64,000 nt of DNA from Fibrobacter sp. (GTDB taxonomy: Bacteria; Fibrobacterota; Fibrobacteria; Fibrobacterales; Fibrobacteraceae): contig JAKSIG010000002.1 of assembly GCA_024398955.1 (NCBI GenBank), forward strand, positions 1 to 64,000, written 5' to 3'. Positions 25,720 through 34,846 of this stretch are shown here, in pieces. The first letter of the stretch is position 1. Each line of letters begins with the position of its first letter. Made by a program: the position numbers and the translations under genes. The notes under the pieces were generated by a model. It made no database searches. It had not been told where the DNA came from and was given only the letters and a program-made list of their open reading frames with translations.

Positions 25720-26436
25720 ATGGCGGTGCATTGCATTGTTCCTGCCCGCATGGGCTCTTCCCGCTATCCGGGTAAACCCCTGGTAAAGATAGCCGGAAAA
25801 GAAATGATCGTGCGCACCCTGGAACGTGCCCGTGCTGCGGGCTGTTTCGAACGCATCCTTTGTGCGACAGACTCTGAAATTATTGCAGACGTAGTATCTA
25901 GGGCTGGTTTTGACTTTGTCATGACCGGCCCTGCTCATACAGGCTCCGACCGAGTGGCCGAGGCTGCCAATAAGCTTGGCCTTGACCTTGTTGTGAACCT
26001 GCAAGGGGACGAACCCTTGGTGGAACCGTCCCTGCTGGCCCAGGTGGCCAGAGAACTCGAAAATCATCCGGATTGCTGGGTGACTGTGGCCTGCCCTCTG
26101 AATCCTGCCGAAAACCAGGTGAAAACCGTGGTAAAGGTCCTGGTTAAAGATGGTGTGGCTCTTGATTTTACCCGCGATGTAGACGAAAACGCTCTGGCTA
26201 CCGCAAGCGACCAGAATGCGTTTTGGTTTCAGCATCAGGGCATATATGCCTATTCTCGGGCTTGTCGCGACGAATTTGCCTCGCTTCCGCAGTCTCAAGT
26301 AGAATTGGACCGCAGCCTAGAGCAAATGCGTATTATCGACCGTCGTACCATCCGTATGGTACAGAGCCCCTATATTTCTATTTCTGTAGATGTCCCTGCC
26401 GACGTCAGTGCGGTAGAGGCCCAATTGTTGCATTAG
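25720..26436 (+). CDS. kdsB: 3-deoxy-manno-octulosonate cytidylyltransferase
   Basis: 238 residues. KdsB activates Kdo with CTP to CMP-Kdo for lipopolysaccharide inner core, so the cell has a Kdo-containing outer membrane. The nucleotide-binding start IVPARMGSSRYPGKPL, then LCATDSEI, TGSDRVAEAA, NLQGDEPLVEP and HQGIYAYSR are typical of the family. The gene starts 22 bp after gatC and is probably in the same transcript. Confidence 0.93.
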   Translation: MAVHCIVPARMGSSRYPGKPLVKIAGKEMIVRTLERARAAGCFERILCATDSEIIADVVSRAGFDFVMTGPAHTGSDRVAEAANKLGLDLVVNLQGDEPLVEPSLLAQVARELENHPDCWVTVACPLNPAENQVKTVVKVLVKDGVALDFTRDVDENALATASDQNAFWFQHQGIYAYSRACRDEFASLPQSQVELDRSLEQMRIIDRRTIRMVQSPYISISVDVPADVSAVEAQLLH

Positions 26437-26476
26437 TACATTCTGGTCTTTACCGCAGCCTGCGGCTGAGGGTGCT

Positions 26477-26950
26477 ATGAATGGAACAGAAAGAAAGGTA
26501 TTCTACCTTTCATTGAACCTGCTTGTCTTGGGGATTGTGGTTCGCTTTTTGCCTTGGGGGCTGCCTGCTATTGATACGTTTCAGGTGGGCGACCGCGTGA
26601 TTGTTACAAACGAAATGCAAAATGACGTTTCGCCAGATTCTTTGGGGAACCTGGTGCTAGTTGTGGCGGAATCCCTGCCTCAAGATCTTGTTGGTACAGA
26701 TAAACTAATAAAATCGGACTCTAGAAAATCAAAGAAGAAGCCTCCAAAAGTGCAGTTGCCCGTACACATAAATTCGGCGGGTATCGATGAGCTGTGCGCC
26801 TTAAAGGGGGTTGGACCCAAGCTTGCAGAGAAGATTGTGGCCCATAGGGAGGCTTCTGGACCCTTCAAAAGCGAAAAAGACCTGCAAAAAGTGCCTGGAA
26901 TAGGTAAGAAAAAGCTGGAAGGCATGTTGCCTGGGGTAATTTTTGATTAG
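26477..26950 (+). CDS. ComEA-like helix-hairpin-helix protein
   Basis: 157 residues. An N-terminal membrane segment (VFYLSLNLLVLGIVVRFLPWG) is followed by a linker and a C-terminal helix-hairpin-helix domain: HINSAGIDELCALKGVGPKLAEKIV, then LQKVPGIGKKKLEGM. ComEA proteins bind incoming DNA in the periplasm during natural transformation. The nearby PilM/PilN and PilB-like genes fit that role, though HHH proteins with other functions share this layout. A GAGGG precedes the start. Confidence 0.75.
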   Translation: MNGTERKVFYLSLNLLVLGIVVRFLPWGLPAIDTFQVGDRVIVTNEMQNDVSPDSLGNLVLVVAESLPQDLVGTDKLIKSDSRKSKKKPPKVQLPVHINSAGIDELCALKGVGPKLAEKIVAHREASGPFKSEKDLQKVPGIGKKKLEGMLPGVIFD

Positions 26951-26987
26951 TTTTTACGTAGATAACTTTTCATAAGTCATTGATAGT

Positions 26988-27902
26988 ATGAGTGATAAGA
27001 AATTATACATGGGTGTGGAAGTTGGTGACGCCTCCTTGAAAGTCGCCGTCTTTGATGCGGAAGAACGCCGCGTTCTTAAGACTGCAATTCTTGAGACCGA
27101 AACCAGCCCGCTAGATGATGTTTTTGCTTTTGAGTCTGTTCTTGAAGGCTGGATGGAATTCTCCAAGATTGAATCCGTTGAAGCGGTTTCTGTTACGGTT
27201 CCTGCGTTCCGTTCCATTGTGCGTCAGGTCTTTGTGCCTCCTGAGGCTTCCAAGAACCTGGACGAATATCTGCACTGGTATGTATCCTTGATTACCAATG
27301 CCGAAGCAGGCTCCTATATCGTAGACTACCAGGTTCTTGGCGGTAGCGATAGTCTGGGCTTGACTGTAATGTTGATTGCAGTTCGTCAGCAGTGGGTCGA
27401 TAATATGCGTAAGGGTTTCCGCAATAAGGCCTTGACCCCGAAGTCGTTGGACGTAGACGTGCTGTCTGTAATGAACCTGATGGACTTTGCCGAAAACATG
27501 ACCGAGCTGGAATGCGTCGTTAAGGCCGACTACGCCGGTGTGACCTTGTTGTGGATCACCAAGGATAACCTTCAGGCTCTGCGCTGTGTTTCTACTCTTG
27601 CCCTGGTGAACAAGACCAAGGAAGAAGCTTACCAGATCCTGGTGGATGGCATTGCCGAACAGATCAAGATTGCCCAGGATGAAAACGCTTCCATTGTGAC
27701 CAAGCAGCTAAACCTGTGCGGTGAAATGTCAGGCGACCCAATGTTCATGGAACTTCTCCGTCAAAAGCTTCCTGAATGCCAGCTCTCCTTGCTGGATTCC
27801 TTCTCTAACATTCGACTTCCGGTGGAGGCCGAGGATGCCGCTGCAGTGCTTAGCTGCACAGGCGCTATCGGTGCGGCCTTGTACGCATTGGAGGGTGTAT
27901 GA
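26988..27902 (+). CDS. PilM-like actin-fold protein of a type IV pilus / type II secretion system
   Basis: 304 residues. The start (YMGVEVGDASLKVAVFD) is the phosphate-1 strand of actin-like ATPases, and later VVKADYAGVTLLWI resembles the second. The length and fold fit PilM, which binds the cytoplasmic tail of PilN and links the pilus platform together. The next gene, overlapping as ATGA, has a PilN-like topology. Sequence divergence leaves GspL as an alternative. Confidence 0.65.
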   Translation: MSDKKLYMGVEVGDASLKVAVFDAEERRVLKTAILETETSPLDDVFAFESVLEGWMEFSKIESVEAVSVTVPAFRSIVRQVFVPPEASKNLDEYLHWYVSLITNAEAGSYIVDYQVLGGSDSLGLTVMLIAVRQQWVDNMRKGFRNKALTPKSLDVDVLSVMNLMDFAENMTELECVVKADYAGVTLLWITKDNLQALRCVSTLALVNKTKEEAYQILVDGIAEQIKIAQDENASIVTKQLNLCGEMSGDPMFMELLRQKLPECQLSLLDSFSNIRLPVEAEDAAAVLSCTGAIGAALYALEGV

Positions 27903-28912
27903 TTCACTTGAACCTTATTGATGCCGCCGAGCGCCTTTCTGTTGTAGAAAACGTTTCTCCGGTTCATGTTACCAGCCTTGACGATATCAAGAAGAAGGGC
28001 CGTAAGAAGGCTCTGACTGTTGCTGTCGCCGCTCTGTTTGCCGTAGTTGGCTTTAGCTGCTTCCTTAGCGTTTATGGCGTGCCCGCTCCCCTGCAGGGTG
28101 TTCTTCCTGAACCCTACCTTTCTTTGATTGGCGCCGAAGATCCTAGCCGTTCCGCTCTTGTAATGGCCAACGGACAGCGAACCTCTGCCGGTGGTTCTCT
28201 GGAAGCTCAGGCTGAAAGTGCTGCCGCCCTCAAGCGTCAGCGCGAAGCTATGACCCCGAAGCAGATCGTTGGCGAAATCAATCCCCAGGCCTTGTACAAC
28301 AACAAGCGTACGGATTACAACTCCTACCTGCCTCTCGAAAAGGTGTCTTACCAGAAGGCTGCACTCGGTCAGTTCACTGTATTCATGAATACAGCTACCC
28401 CGGATGATGTTGGCTTCTCTGATTGTATTTTCCAGGCTCCCAACTACTTCTACGTTCGTGGCGTGGCCGCCAAGCCTGCTTCTCAGCGTAGCTTCCTGGA
28501 ACGAATCAAGACAGTCAGCTCCAATTTCAAGACTCCGCCTCTGCCCGAAAACGCTCCGGCTACAGACATTACCGCCTTTGGTCAGTACAACGTGTCTAAC
28601 GTAAAGCTGGACGCCGTGAACAAGTTCGTGGCCTCTGCTGAAGTGGCTGGCGAAATCAAGGCTATCAAGACCATGGCTACCTCTAGCAAGGTGACCTTCT
28701 CTGGTTTCGAAAAGCCCGTTGTTGAAGACTTTGGCGTTTACAAGCGCTATGCCTACCAGGTGGTTTCTTCTGCAGACTTTAGCGACTTGCAGGCCTTCAT
28801 TACTGCCTTCTCGACTTCTCCCATCCGCATGGGCGTTCAGAGCGTAGAAATGAAGTTTGGCAAGAAGGATCTGCAGACAGCAATCCGCTTCGAAATGTAC
28901 GTTACGCCGTAA
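27899..28912 (+). CDS. PilN/PilO-like inner membrane assembly protein
   Basis: 337 residues. A short cytoplasmic start IHLNLIDAAE resembles the PilN tail that binds PilM. A Lys/Arg-rich stretch and one membrane helix follow (ALTVAVAALFAVVGFSCFLSVYG, about 38-60), then a periplasmic domain of about 270 residues. The start overlaps the stop of the PilM-like gene (ATGA). At this length it could combine PilN and PilO. The assignment rests on topology and context more than on motifs. Confidence 0.5.
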   Translation: MIHLNLIDAAERLSVVENVSPVHVTSLDDIKKKGRKKALTVAVAALFAVVGFSCFLSVYGVPAPLQGVLPEPYLSLIGAEDPSRSALVMANGQRTSAGGSLEAQAESAAALKRQREAMTPKQIVGEINPQALYNNKRTDYNSYLPLEKVSYQKAALGQFTVFMNTATPDDVGFSDCIFQAPNYFYVRGVAAKPASQRSFLERIKTVSSNFKTPPLPENAPATDITAFGQYNVSNVKLDAVNKFVASAEVAGEIKAIKTMATSSKVTFSGFEKPVVEDFGVYKRYAYQVVSSADFSDLQAFITAFSTSPIRMGVQSVEMKFGKKDLQTAIRFEMYVTP

Positions 28913-28923
28913 TCGGGTAGCTC

Positions 28924-29478
28924 ATGCCTATTCGCATTACTGGCGGTAATCTTCGTGGACGGAATGTTCCGTCTCCAGATACATCAAAGACTAGGCCGAC
29001 TGCCTCCCGTACAAGGGAGGCTCTCTTTAATATCCTGCAGGGTGTCGAAAACTTCCGCATGCTGGATTTGTTCGCCGGCACTGGCATTATGGGAATCGAG
29101 GCCTTGAGTCGAGGTGCCGCAAGTGTTATTGCCGTAGAAATGGCCCATGCTCAGGCTCGTCTTGTGCTGCAGGCATACAAGTCTCTTGGCCTCGAGAATA
29201 GACTTACTTTGTTAGAAAGCAATGCCCTTACCTTGTCAAAGGAATCATTCTGCAAGGAAGAAGGCTTTGACCTGATATATGCTGACCCTCCGTTCAAGAA
29301 TATGGAATACCCGGATTTGCGCCCTTATGTGGGGTGGCTGAATCCTGGTGGAGTGGCTGTCTTTGAGGCGCCTTCGAAGAATCTTCCTGCCTGGGTTAAG
29401 GAGTCCGAGGCGGCAGGGGAGGCTTCGGTACGTAAGTATGGCGAATCCTCTCTGGTTATTTTCCGTAAGGCTTTGTAG
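28924..29478 (+). CDS. rsmD: 16S rRNA (guanine-966-N2)-methyltransferase
   Basis: 184 residues. RsmD methylates G966 of 16S rRNA on the small subunit. The start IRITGGNLRGRNVP, the RPTASRTREALFNIL block, the SAM-binding LDLFAGTGIMGIEALSRGA and the catalytic DLIYADPPF are all family hallmarks. It precedes coaD, the common rsmD-coaD order. Confidence 0.93.
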   Translation: MPIRITGGNLRGRNVPSPDTSKTRPTASRTREALFNILQGVENFRMLDLFAGTGIMGIEALSRGAASVIAVEMAHAQARLVLQAYKSLGLENRLTLLESNALTLSKESFCKEEGFDLIYADPPFKNMEYPDLRPYVGWLNPGGVAVFEAPSKNLPAWVKESEAAGEASVRKYGESSLVIFRKAL

Positions 29479-29493
29479 ATTGAGGATGTGATG

Positions 29494-29994
29494 ATGTCTC
29501 AAGATCGAGTAGCGGTTTTTGCAGGTTCCTTCGATCCCTTTACTTTGGGGCATTTGGATATTGTGGAACGTGCTGCAGGCCTTTTCGATGAACTGTGGAT
29601 TTTGTTGGCAGTGAATACTTCTAAGAAGTATATGCTTTCGATGGAATCCCGCGAGGAACTGGTTCGCGGTGCGGTAGCCCACATGCCTAACGTGAAGGTG
29701 GCTTCTTATGAGGGGCTGACTGTCGAATTCATGAAGTCTGTTGGAGCCCGCTACTTGGTTCGTGGAATTCGCACAGGCGCCGACCTGGATTTTGAACAGT
29801 CCGTTTCCTGGAACAACAAGGTGCTTTATCCTGAATGCGAAACAGTGCTTTTGTCTAGCGCGCCGGAACATTTGGCCATTAGCAGTACCGTTGTTCGTGA
29901 AATTTTGAAGTGCGGAATAGGCGGCTCTATTGAAGGGCGTGAAACTCTTGCCAAGTATCTGCCTCAGAGTATTTTGAATTTTGTCTTGAAATAA
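29494..29994 (+). CDS. coaD: Phosphopantetheine adenylyltransferase
   Basis: 166 residues. CoaD adenylates 4'-phosphopantetheine to dephospho-CoA. The nucleotidyltransferase motif GSFDPFTLGHLDIVERA and later VRGIRTGADLDFEQ and ISSTVVREI are characteristic. Three candidate starts lie within 6 bases (GTG 29488, ATG 29491, ATG 29494). The last has the best spacing (8 bases) from GAGG. Confidence 0.95.
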   Translation: MSQDRVAVFAGSFDPFTLGHLDIVERAAGLFDELWILLAVNTSKKYMLSMESREELVRGAVAHMPNVKVASYEGLTVEFMKSVGARYLVRGIRTGADLDFEQSVSWNNKVLYPECETVLLSSAPEHLAISSTVVREILKCGIGGSIEGRETLAKYLPQSILNFVLK

Positions 29995-30006
29995 TAAGGA
30001 ATTAGA

Positions 30007-30900
30007 ATGCGTCCGTTTAGATACTTACCTAAAGTTCTTCGAACTCTTCTTATTATCAATGCAGTTGTGTTTGGCCTGGCTTTTGTGCTGGGTGGAATTC
30101 TTGGCCTTCAGTTGAACATTCCTGGTGTTGGCCCGGGTAACCTTCGCGACTACATAACATACTTTGGCGCCTATTTCCCTACGGAACCTTGGGCTGTCTG
30201 GCGTTACTTGACTTACATGTTCGTGCATGTGGATTTCTGGCATTTCCTGTTCAACATGCTGATGCTTTGGATGTTCGGTTCCGATGTGGTGGACATGATG
30301 GGTTCTAAGCATTTTACTGGCATGTACTTGTTCTGTGGTATTTTTGCGGCCATTTTCAGTTTGCTGATGAGTATCCTAGGATTGACTCATAATCCGATTA
30401 TTGGTGCGTCTGGCGCATTGATGGGGCTGTTTGTAGCCTATTACAAGTTCTTCCCCAACCGCATGATTCTGATGTTTATGTTCTTCCCCATGCGAATAAA
30501 GTATGCCATGTGGTTCATGGTGGCCATTGACGTATTTATGGCTCCCTCTGGTGATGGCGTTGCCCACTTGGCTCATTTGGGAGGTGTCGTTGGCGGATTC
30601 CTGTACATGCATTTTTACGAAGGCGGTTTTGGCGGAATCGTGAACAAGGTGGAACGTGCGGCTCGCAAGGCCCGTGCACCAAAGTTCAAGATGAACGATG
30701 GCGGCAGGGCAAATGCCGGCGAAACTCGCTACCGCAGCGAAGAAAAGGCTCCCCTTGAAGGTGAAGTCTTTGACATGAACGAAAACCAGCGTATGGATGC
30801 CATCCTGAAGAAGGTCAATGAAAGTGGCATTAATTCGCTGACAGAATCTGAACGTAAGTTCCTGCTAGAAGCTAGCGAACGCTTGCGCCGGAGACGATAA
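30007..30900 (+). CDS. Rhomboid-family intramembrane serine protease
   Basis: 297 residues with about six membrane helices in the first 210. It has the rhomboid signature: the WR motif (WAVWRYLTYMFVH), HxxxN (HFLFN), the nucleophile in GASG (Ser136) and the histidine in AHLAHLGG (His190). Rhomboids cut membrane helices of substrate proteins. The cytoplasmic tail (about 205-297) is basic then acidic and ends in a helix (TESERKFLLEASERLRRRR). Its stop overlaps the ATG of the kinase gene by one base. Confidence 0.9.
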   Translation: MRPFRYLPKVLRTLLIINAVVFGLAFVLGGILGLQLNIPGVGPGNLRDYITYFGAYFPTEPWAVWRYLTYMFVHVDFWHFLFNMLMLWMFGSDVVDMMGSKHFTGMYLFCGIFAAIFSLLMSILGLTHNPIIGASGALMGLFVAYYKFFPNRMILMFMFFPMRIKYAMWFMVAIDVFMAPSGDGVAHLAHLGGVVGGFLYMHFYEGGFGGIVNKVERAARKARAPKFKMNDGGRANAGETRYRSEEKAPLEGEVFDMNENQRMDAILKKVNESGINSLTESERKFLLEASERLRRRR

Positions 30901-31859
30901 TGAAGAAAATTTTAGGTATCGGTGCTGCCCTGGTTGATGTTCTTGCCAATGTCAGTGATGAATGGATGGCTGCACAGGGCGTTCTGAAAGGCGGAATGAA
31001 CCGTGTGGAATGGCCCCAGATGGAAAAGTTTTTGGGTAGTCTGAAGAATCCGATTCAGGTACCCGGAGGATCTACCTGCAATACAATGGTGGGTATTTCT
31101 AAGTTGGGGGGCGATGCCGCCTTTATTAGCAAGGTGGGCGATGACGACTTGGGAAGGCTGTTTCAGAATCATCTGAAGTCTTACGATGTAGAAAACCGTA
31201 TGGGCATTTCGGATGTAGCGACAGGCTGCGTCTTTAGTGCTGTGACTCCAGACGCTCAACGTTCCATGTGGACTTTTCTGGGGGCATCCAACGAAATGGA
31301 TGAAAATGATTTCTGCCCGGAATTGTTTGAGGGAATTTCCCTGATTCTTGCCGAAGGTTATAGCGCTTTTGATCGCGAAAATTTTAAGAAGTGCTTTAAC
31401 CTGGCTCGCTCCCTGCATGTAGAAACTGCTTTGGATTTCAGTTCCTTTGGTGTTGTAGAGTCTTGCCGCGACTTGTTCGATGAACTCTTCGAAAAGAAGA
31501 TGATTGATATTGTAATCGCCAATGAGGATGAAGCCTTTGCCTATGCCGGCGTTAAAGAAGATGCGGCTCTCGATGTTCTTGCCCAGAAGGCAAAGATTGC
31601 TGTTGTCAAGCTGGGTAAGCGAGGCGCCCTGATTGCCAAGAATGGAATTGTAACTCGCGTAGACGCGGGCACTGCAAAGGCTATTGATACTACTGGTGCA
31701 GGGGACCTGTGGGCTGCAGGTTTTCTTTATGGCTATATGAACGGATGGTCCATGGAAAAATCGGGTAGGCTTGGCAGTGTAGTTTCTAACGAAGTTGTGC
31801 AGGTTATGGGGGCCATGATTCCCGAAGAAGGCTGGGCTCGCATTAAGTCGCAAATGTAA
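30900..31859 (+). CDS. PfkB-family carbohydrate/nucleoside kinase (adenosine kinase-like)
   Basis: 319 residues of the ribokinase/PfkB family. The N-terminal GIGAALVDVLANV and GGSTCNTMVGISKLGG bind substrate. The C-terminal DTTGAGDLWAAGFLYG holds the anion hole and catalytic Asp. The adenosine-kinase-like opening and length favour a nucleoside or sugar substrate rather than fructose-6-phosphate. The exact substrate is unknown. Confidence 0.8.
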   Translation: MKKILGIGAALVDVLANVSDEWMAAQGVLKGGMNRVEWPQMEKFLGSLKNPIQVPGGSTCNTMVGISKLGGDAAFISKVGDDDLGRLFQNHLKSYDVENRMGISDVATGCVFSAVTPDAQRSMWTFLGASNEMDENDFCPELFEGISLILAEGYSAFDRENFKKCFNLARSLHVETALDFSSFGVVESCRDLFDELFEKKMIDIVIANEDEAFAYAGVKEDAALDVLAQKAKIAVVKLGKRGALIAKNGIVTRVDAGTAKAIDTTGAGDLWAAGFLYGYMNGWSMEKSGRLGSVVSNEVVQVMGAMIPEEGWARIKSQM

Positions 31860-31869
31860 GGAGGCTCGT

Positions 31870-32898
31870 ATGAATCTGGTTCATAAATTCTTGATGGCAG
31901 GTTTGACTGCAGTCGTTTTTGCCAATGCACAGGATGTGTCTATTCGCAATGTCTGCGATACTTTATCTTTAAGCGAAAAACCTCAGGTTACGCTGGAACT
32001 TGCTTATGTTGATGAAACCAGGTGGTTTGGCGATAAGACTCTGAAAAAAGCTGATTCCACATTTGTGACTCGGTATACGGATTTTACAAAGCTCAAGCCT
32101 CAGCATGATTATTTTGAAGATAAAATGCCCTTCAGCATCACTGCGGAATGTCGCGAAACTTCAAATAACCTGTATAAATATGGTGTGTGGAGCAAACCAT
32201 CGACTCATTGGAATCTGAATGACGAAAATGACGACTATGCAACGTTCATCATGGATGTTCATGAAAACAAGATGGCTGGTTACGACTCGACCAACACGTA
32301 TAATTTCCTGGTCATGAAGCAGGGTGGCTTGCCTGAGGATGGATCGTTTTCTTCTGGAGAATTGCTGGTTTCTAAAACTTTTGAATTCCAGTTTGACTGG
32401 TGGTTCGCTTCCGTCGCCTACAGGATTACATCCACAAGAACAGAAATTAGCGGAAAGGATACGACTACATACGTCAGTGGCTCGAACAAGTATGCGGGGG
32501 CCGTTGGCATGGATTCTGCTGCCGTAGTTGAGGCTGCCTTAGGCGCCCTGACTTTCCCGGATACCTTGACCAAGGTAAAACTGCAGGTGTTCCACGGGGT
32601 TCTTATGGATGAACGAAAGATTCCTGCAAAAGAAATTGCCCACATTTCTTCTTCTTCTGATGTTGTTAGCAGTTCTTCTTCTGCTGCTGATTCTTCAGAG
32701 GAAAAACTGGATGGTTCTTCAAGCTCCACAACCGCAATTGGCGAACTTAGAGCTGCAGCTAGAATGCAGAATGAAACTCGCCAGGTTCGCCGCCTGAACG
32801 GAACTGTAGTTCTTGAAAGCGAATCGCTGGTTCCTGGCATTTATTATGTGAAGGATGCCCGTGGAGTTTGGAAAAAACAGATGGTTTTGCCCCATTAG
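31870..32898 (+). CDS. Exported protein with a sorting-domain-like tail, function unknown
   Basis: 342 residues. A signal peptide (residues 1-20) is followed by a beta-rich body, then a Ser-rich linker at about 260-295. A short tail (LNGTVVLESESLVPGIYYVKDARG) resembles the last strands of a type IX C-terminal domain but is truncated. A strong AAGGAGG precedes the start 10 bp after the kinase stop, so it may be cotranscribed. Confidence 0.65.
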   Translation: MNLVHKFLMAGLTAVVFANAQDVSIRNVCDTLSLSEKPQVTLELAYVDETRWFGDKTLKKADSTFVTRYTDFTKLKPQHDYFEDKMPFSITAECRETSNNLYKYGVWSKPSTHWNLNDENDDYATFIMDVHENKMAGYDSTNTYNFLVMKQGGLPEDGSFSSGELLVSKTFEFQFDWWFASVAYRITSTRTEISGKDTTTYVSGSNKYAGAVGMDSAAVVEAALGALTFPDTLTKVKLQVFHGVLMDERKIPAKEIAHISSSSDVVSSSSSAADSSEEKLDGSSSSTTAIGELRAAARMQNETRQVRRLNGTVVLESESLVPGIYYVKDARGVWKKQMVLPH

Positions 32899-32958
32899 TT
32901 TTATATTCCTCCAGTAATCATAAAATTTCAAATTCCTCGGTTTGCTATATTGTAAAAC

Positions 32959-33453
32959 ATGAAGAATTTGATTGCCTCCATTTTTGCAGTCGTCGTTCTT
33001 TCGGCGACTTTTCTTTTTGCCCAGGAACCTGCTGCTGTTCCCGCTCCTGCCGCTGCCCCTGTTGCGGATTCTGTCTCGGCCCCTGCCGTAGAAACTGCGA
33101 CCGCTGCTGAACCAGTGTCTAGTGCGTCGACTGAAGAGGAACTGAAGTCCGAAATCTCCGTTCGTGATAGCGTGATGGCTCTTCGCGACAGTTCCTGCAG
33201 CGTTGAAAAGGATTCCCTGAAGAAGGCTCTTGAAGTGGAGCAGGCCAAGTGCGCCAACTGGGAAAAGAGCTATAACACCATTAAGCAGAACAACGAAGTT
33301 TGCGCTCAGGCATTGAGTGTGTCTATCGGCGTCAACGAAAAGAAGAAAGAAAAGGAAGATATGGATCGCCAGCAGGCAGCCATGATGTCTTCTACTGCGT
33401 TTATGGGCGGTGTCGGCTTAGGAATGCTTTTGTTCTGGTTGATTTTTGATTAA
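32959..33453 (+). CDS. Exported coiled-coil protein with a C-terminal membrane segment
   Basis: 164 residues. A signal peptide ends about residue 22 (LFAQ). An Ala/Pro-rich stretch follows, then a charged helical, likely coiled-coil region with two Cys (about 70-130). A hydrophobic segment (AFMGGVGLGMLLFWLIFD) forms the very C-terminus. It would sit in the periplasm, anchored at the tail. Unknown function; the last bases overlap the next gene's frame. Confidence 0.6.
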   Translation: MKNLIASIFAVVVLSATFLFAQEPAAVPAPAAAPVADSVSAPAVETATAAEPVSSASTEEELKSEISVRDSVMALRDSSCSVEKDSLKKALEVEQAKCANWEKSYNTIKQNNEVCAQALSVSIGVNEKKKEKEDMDRQQAAMMSSTAFMGGVGLGMLLFWLIFD

Positions 33454-34819
33454 AGTAAAAACAGTACATTTGCTCCTTGGCGTTTTGCTTGCTGCCGGAA
33501 TGGGCTTTGCTCAGACGGACTCTGCGCCCTTTCAAAAGGGGAATTCCCTTGAACTTGTTTCTCGCATATCCCTGAAGACTGCAGAAATTGCAGCCTTTAT
33601 GCCCGAGGTAAAAAAACTTTTTGTAGTGGGCGATGCCAATGCCATGGAAGTTGTGGACCTGACGGATGCCAAATTCCCGAAGAGTCTGCCATCATTTATT
33701 TTAGATGGTGAAGCCACAAGCGTTACGGTTCATGGAAATTTAATTGCGGCAAGTCTGCTAGCCAATCCTGCTTGGGGCGAGGGCTCCGTTGAAATTATGG
33801 AATTCGTCGATGGAAACGTTCGGAAGGTTTCGACGATCAAGGCCTGCTTTCATCCTGACATGATTACTTTTACGCCCGATGGCAGCAAACTGCTTGTGGC
33901 TTGCGAAGGCGAACCCAGTGAAGAACGTATGCGGGACCCTTTTGGTGCTGTAGGCTTTGTCGATATGAACAGGCCTGCTGCCGTGACGGTACTGCCCTTT
34001 GACGACGTTACCATAGAACCGGAATACATTACGGTCTCTAAAGATTCTAGATGGGCCTGGGTCAGTCTGCAAGAAAACAATGCCCTTGCAAAAGTAGATT
34101 TACTTACTAACAAAATTGCAGGAATCTTTGACCTGGGCTTTGTGGATCATTCCCAGAAGGGCTTTGCCCTTGATGCCGTTAAGGACGGCAAGATCGATAT
34201 CAAGAATGAATTTATGTGGGGCTTGCGTCAGCCCGATGGAATCAAGGCCTTTGAAGAAGCTGGCCGCCATTATGTGCTTACCGCTAATGAGGGCGAGGAT
34301 TGCTCTGATACTCAGAAAACTTATGGCCTAAAGGATGTGGCAAGTCTTGCAAAGGAAAAGGGCGTTAAACTGAAATTCGGGAGCAGGTCCGTTAGTCTTT
34401 TTGACGGAATGACTGGGAAACTGCTTTGGGATTCCGGCGAAACCTTTGAACGGGTCGCCGCAGAAGTTGCTCCGGAGTATTTCAATTGGAACGCCAAGAA
34501 GGGTAAGAAAAAGGCTGATGCCCGCAGTGATGATAAGGGGAGTGAACCGGAAAACATTACGGTGGGTTATGTCAGGGGCCCCGATGGAAACGAGCGTCGC
34601 CTGGTCTTTGTGGGCCTAGAACGAATGAGCGGTATAGCGGTATTTGACTTTACAGACATAAAGTCTCCAAAGTTGATCGACTACTTCATGGATCCTAAAG
34701 ATCGCGGTCCGGAAGGTCTGATTTTTATCAGTGCCGAAGAAAGCCCTATTGCAGGCCAGCCTCTTTTAATCGTTGGCTACGAATACAGCAAGACACTTGT
34801 TGTTTATGCAGTAAAGTAG
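33446..34819 (+). CDS. Choice-of-anchor I-type beta-propeller protein
   Basis: 457 residues. A signal peptide (HLLLGVLLAAGMGFAQ) is followed by repeated beta-propeller blades, such as FTPDGSKLLVACEGEPSEE and VSKDSRWAWVSLQENNALAKVD. HYVLTANEGEDC and FVGLERMSGIAVFD are also present. These match bacterial proteins related to choice-of-anchor I and alkaline-phosphatase-like surface proteins. The frame opens with TTG at 33446, eight bases inside the previous gene. No ATG precedes the signal peptide, so a TTG (or possibly ATT) start is likely. It converges on hrpB. Confidence 0.7.
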   Translation: MIKVKTVHLLLGVLLAAGMGFAQTDSAPFQKGNSLELVSRISLKTAEIAAFMPEVKKLFVVGDANAMEVVDLTDAKFPKSLPSFILDGEATSVTVHGNLIAASLLANPAWGEGSVEIMEFVDGNVRKVSTIKACFHPDMITFTPDGSKLLVACEGEPSEERMRDPFGAVGFVDMNRPAAVTVLPFDDVTIEPEYITVSKDSRWAWVSLQENNALAKVDLLTNKIAGIFDLGFVDHSQKGFALDAVKDGKIDIKNEFMWGLRQPDGIKAFEEAGRHYVLTANEGEDCSDTQKTYGLKDVASLAKEKGVKLKFGSRSVSLFDGMTGKLLWDSGETFERVAAEVAPEYFNWNAKKGKKKADARSDDKGSEPENITVGYVRGPDGNERRLVFVGLERMSGIAVFDFTDIKSPKLIDYFMDPKDRGPEGLIFISAEESPIAGQPLLIVGYEYSKTLVVYAVK

Positions 34820-34846
34820 GCTTGCAAAAATTTTGAATGATTCTTT

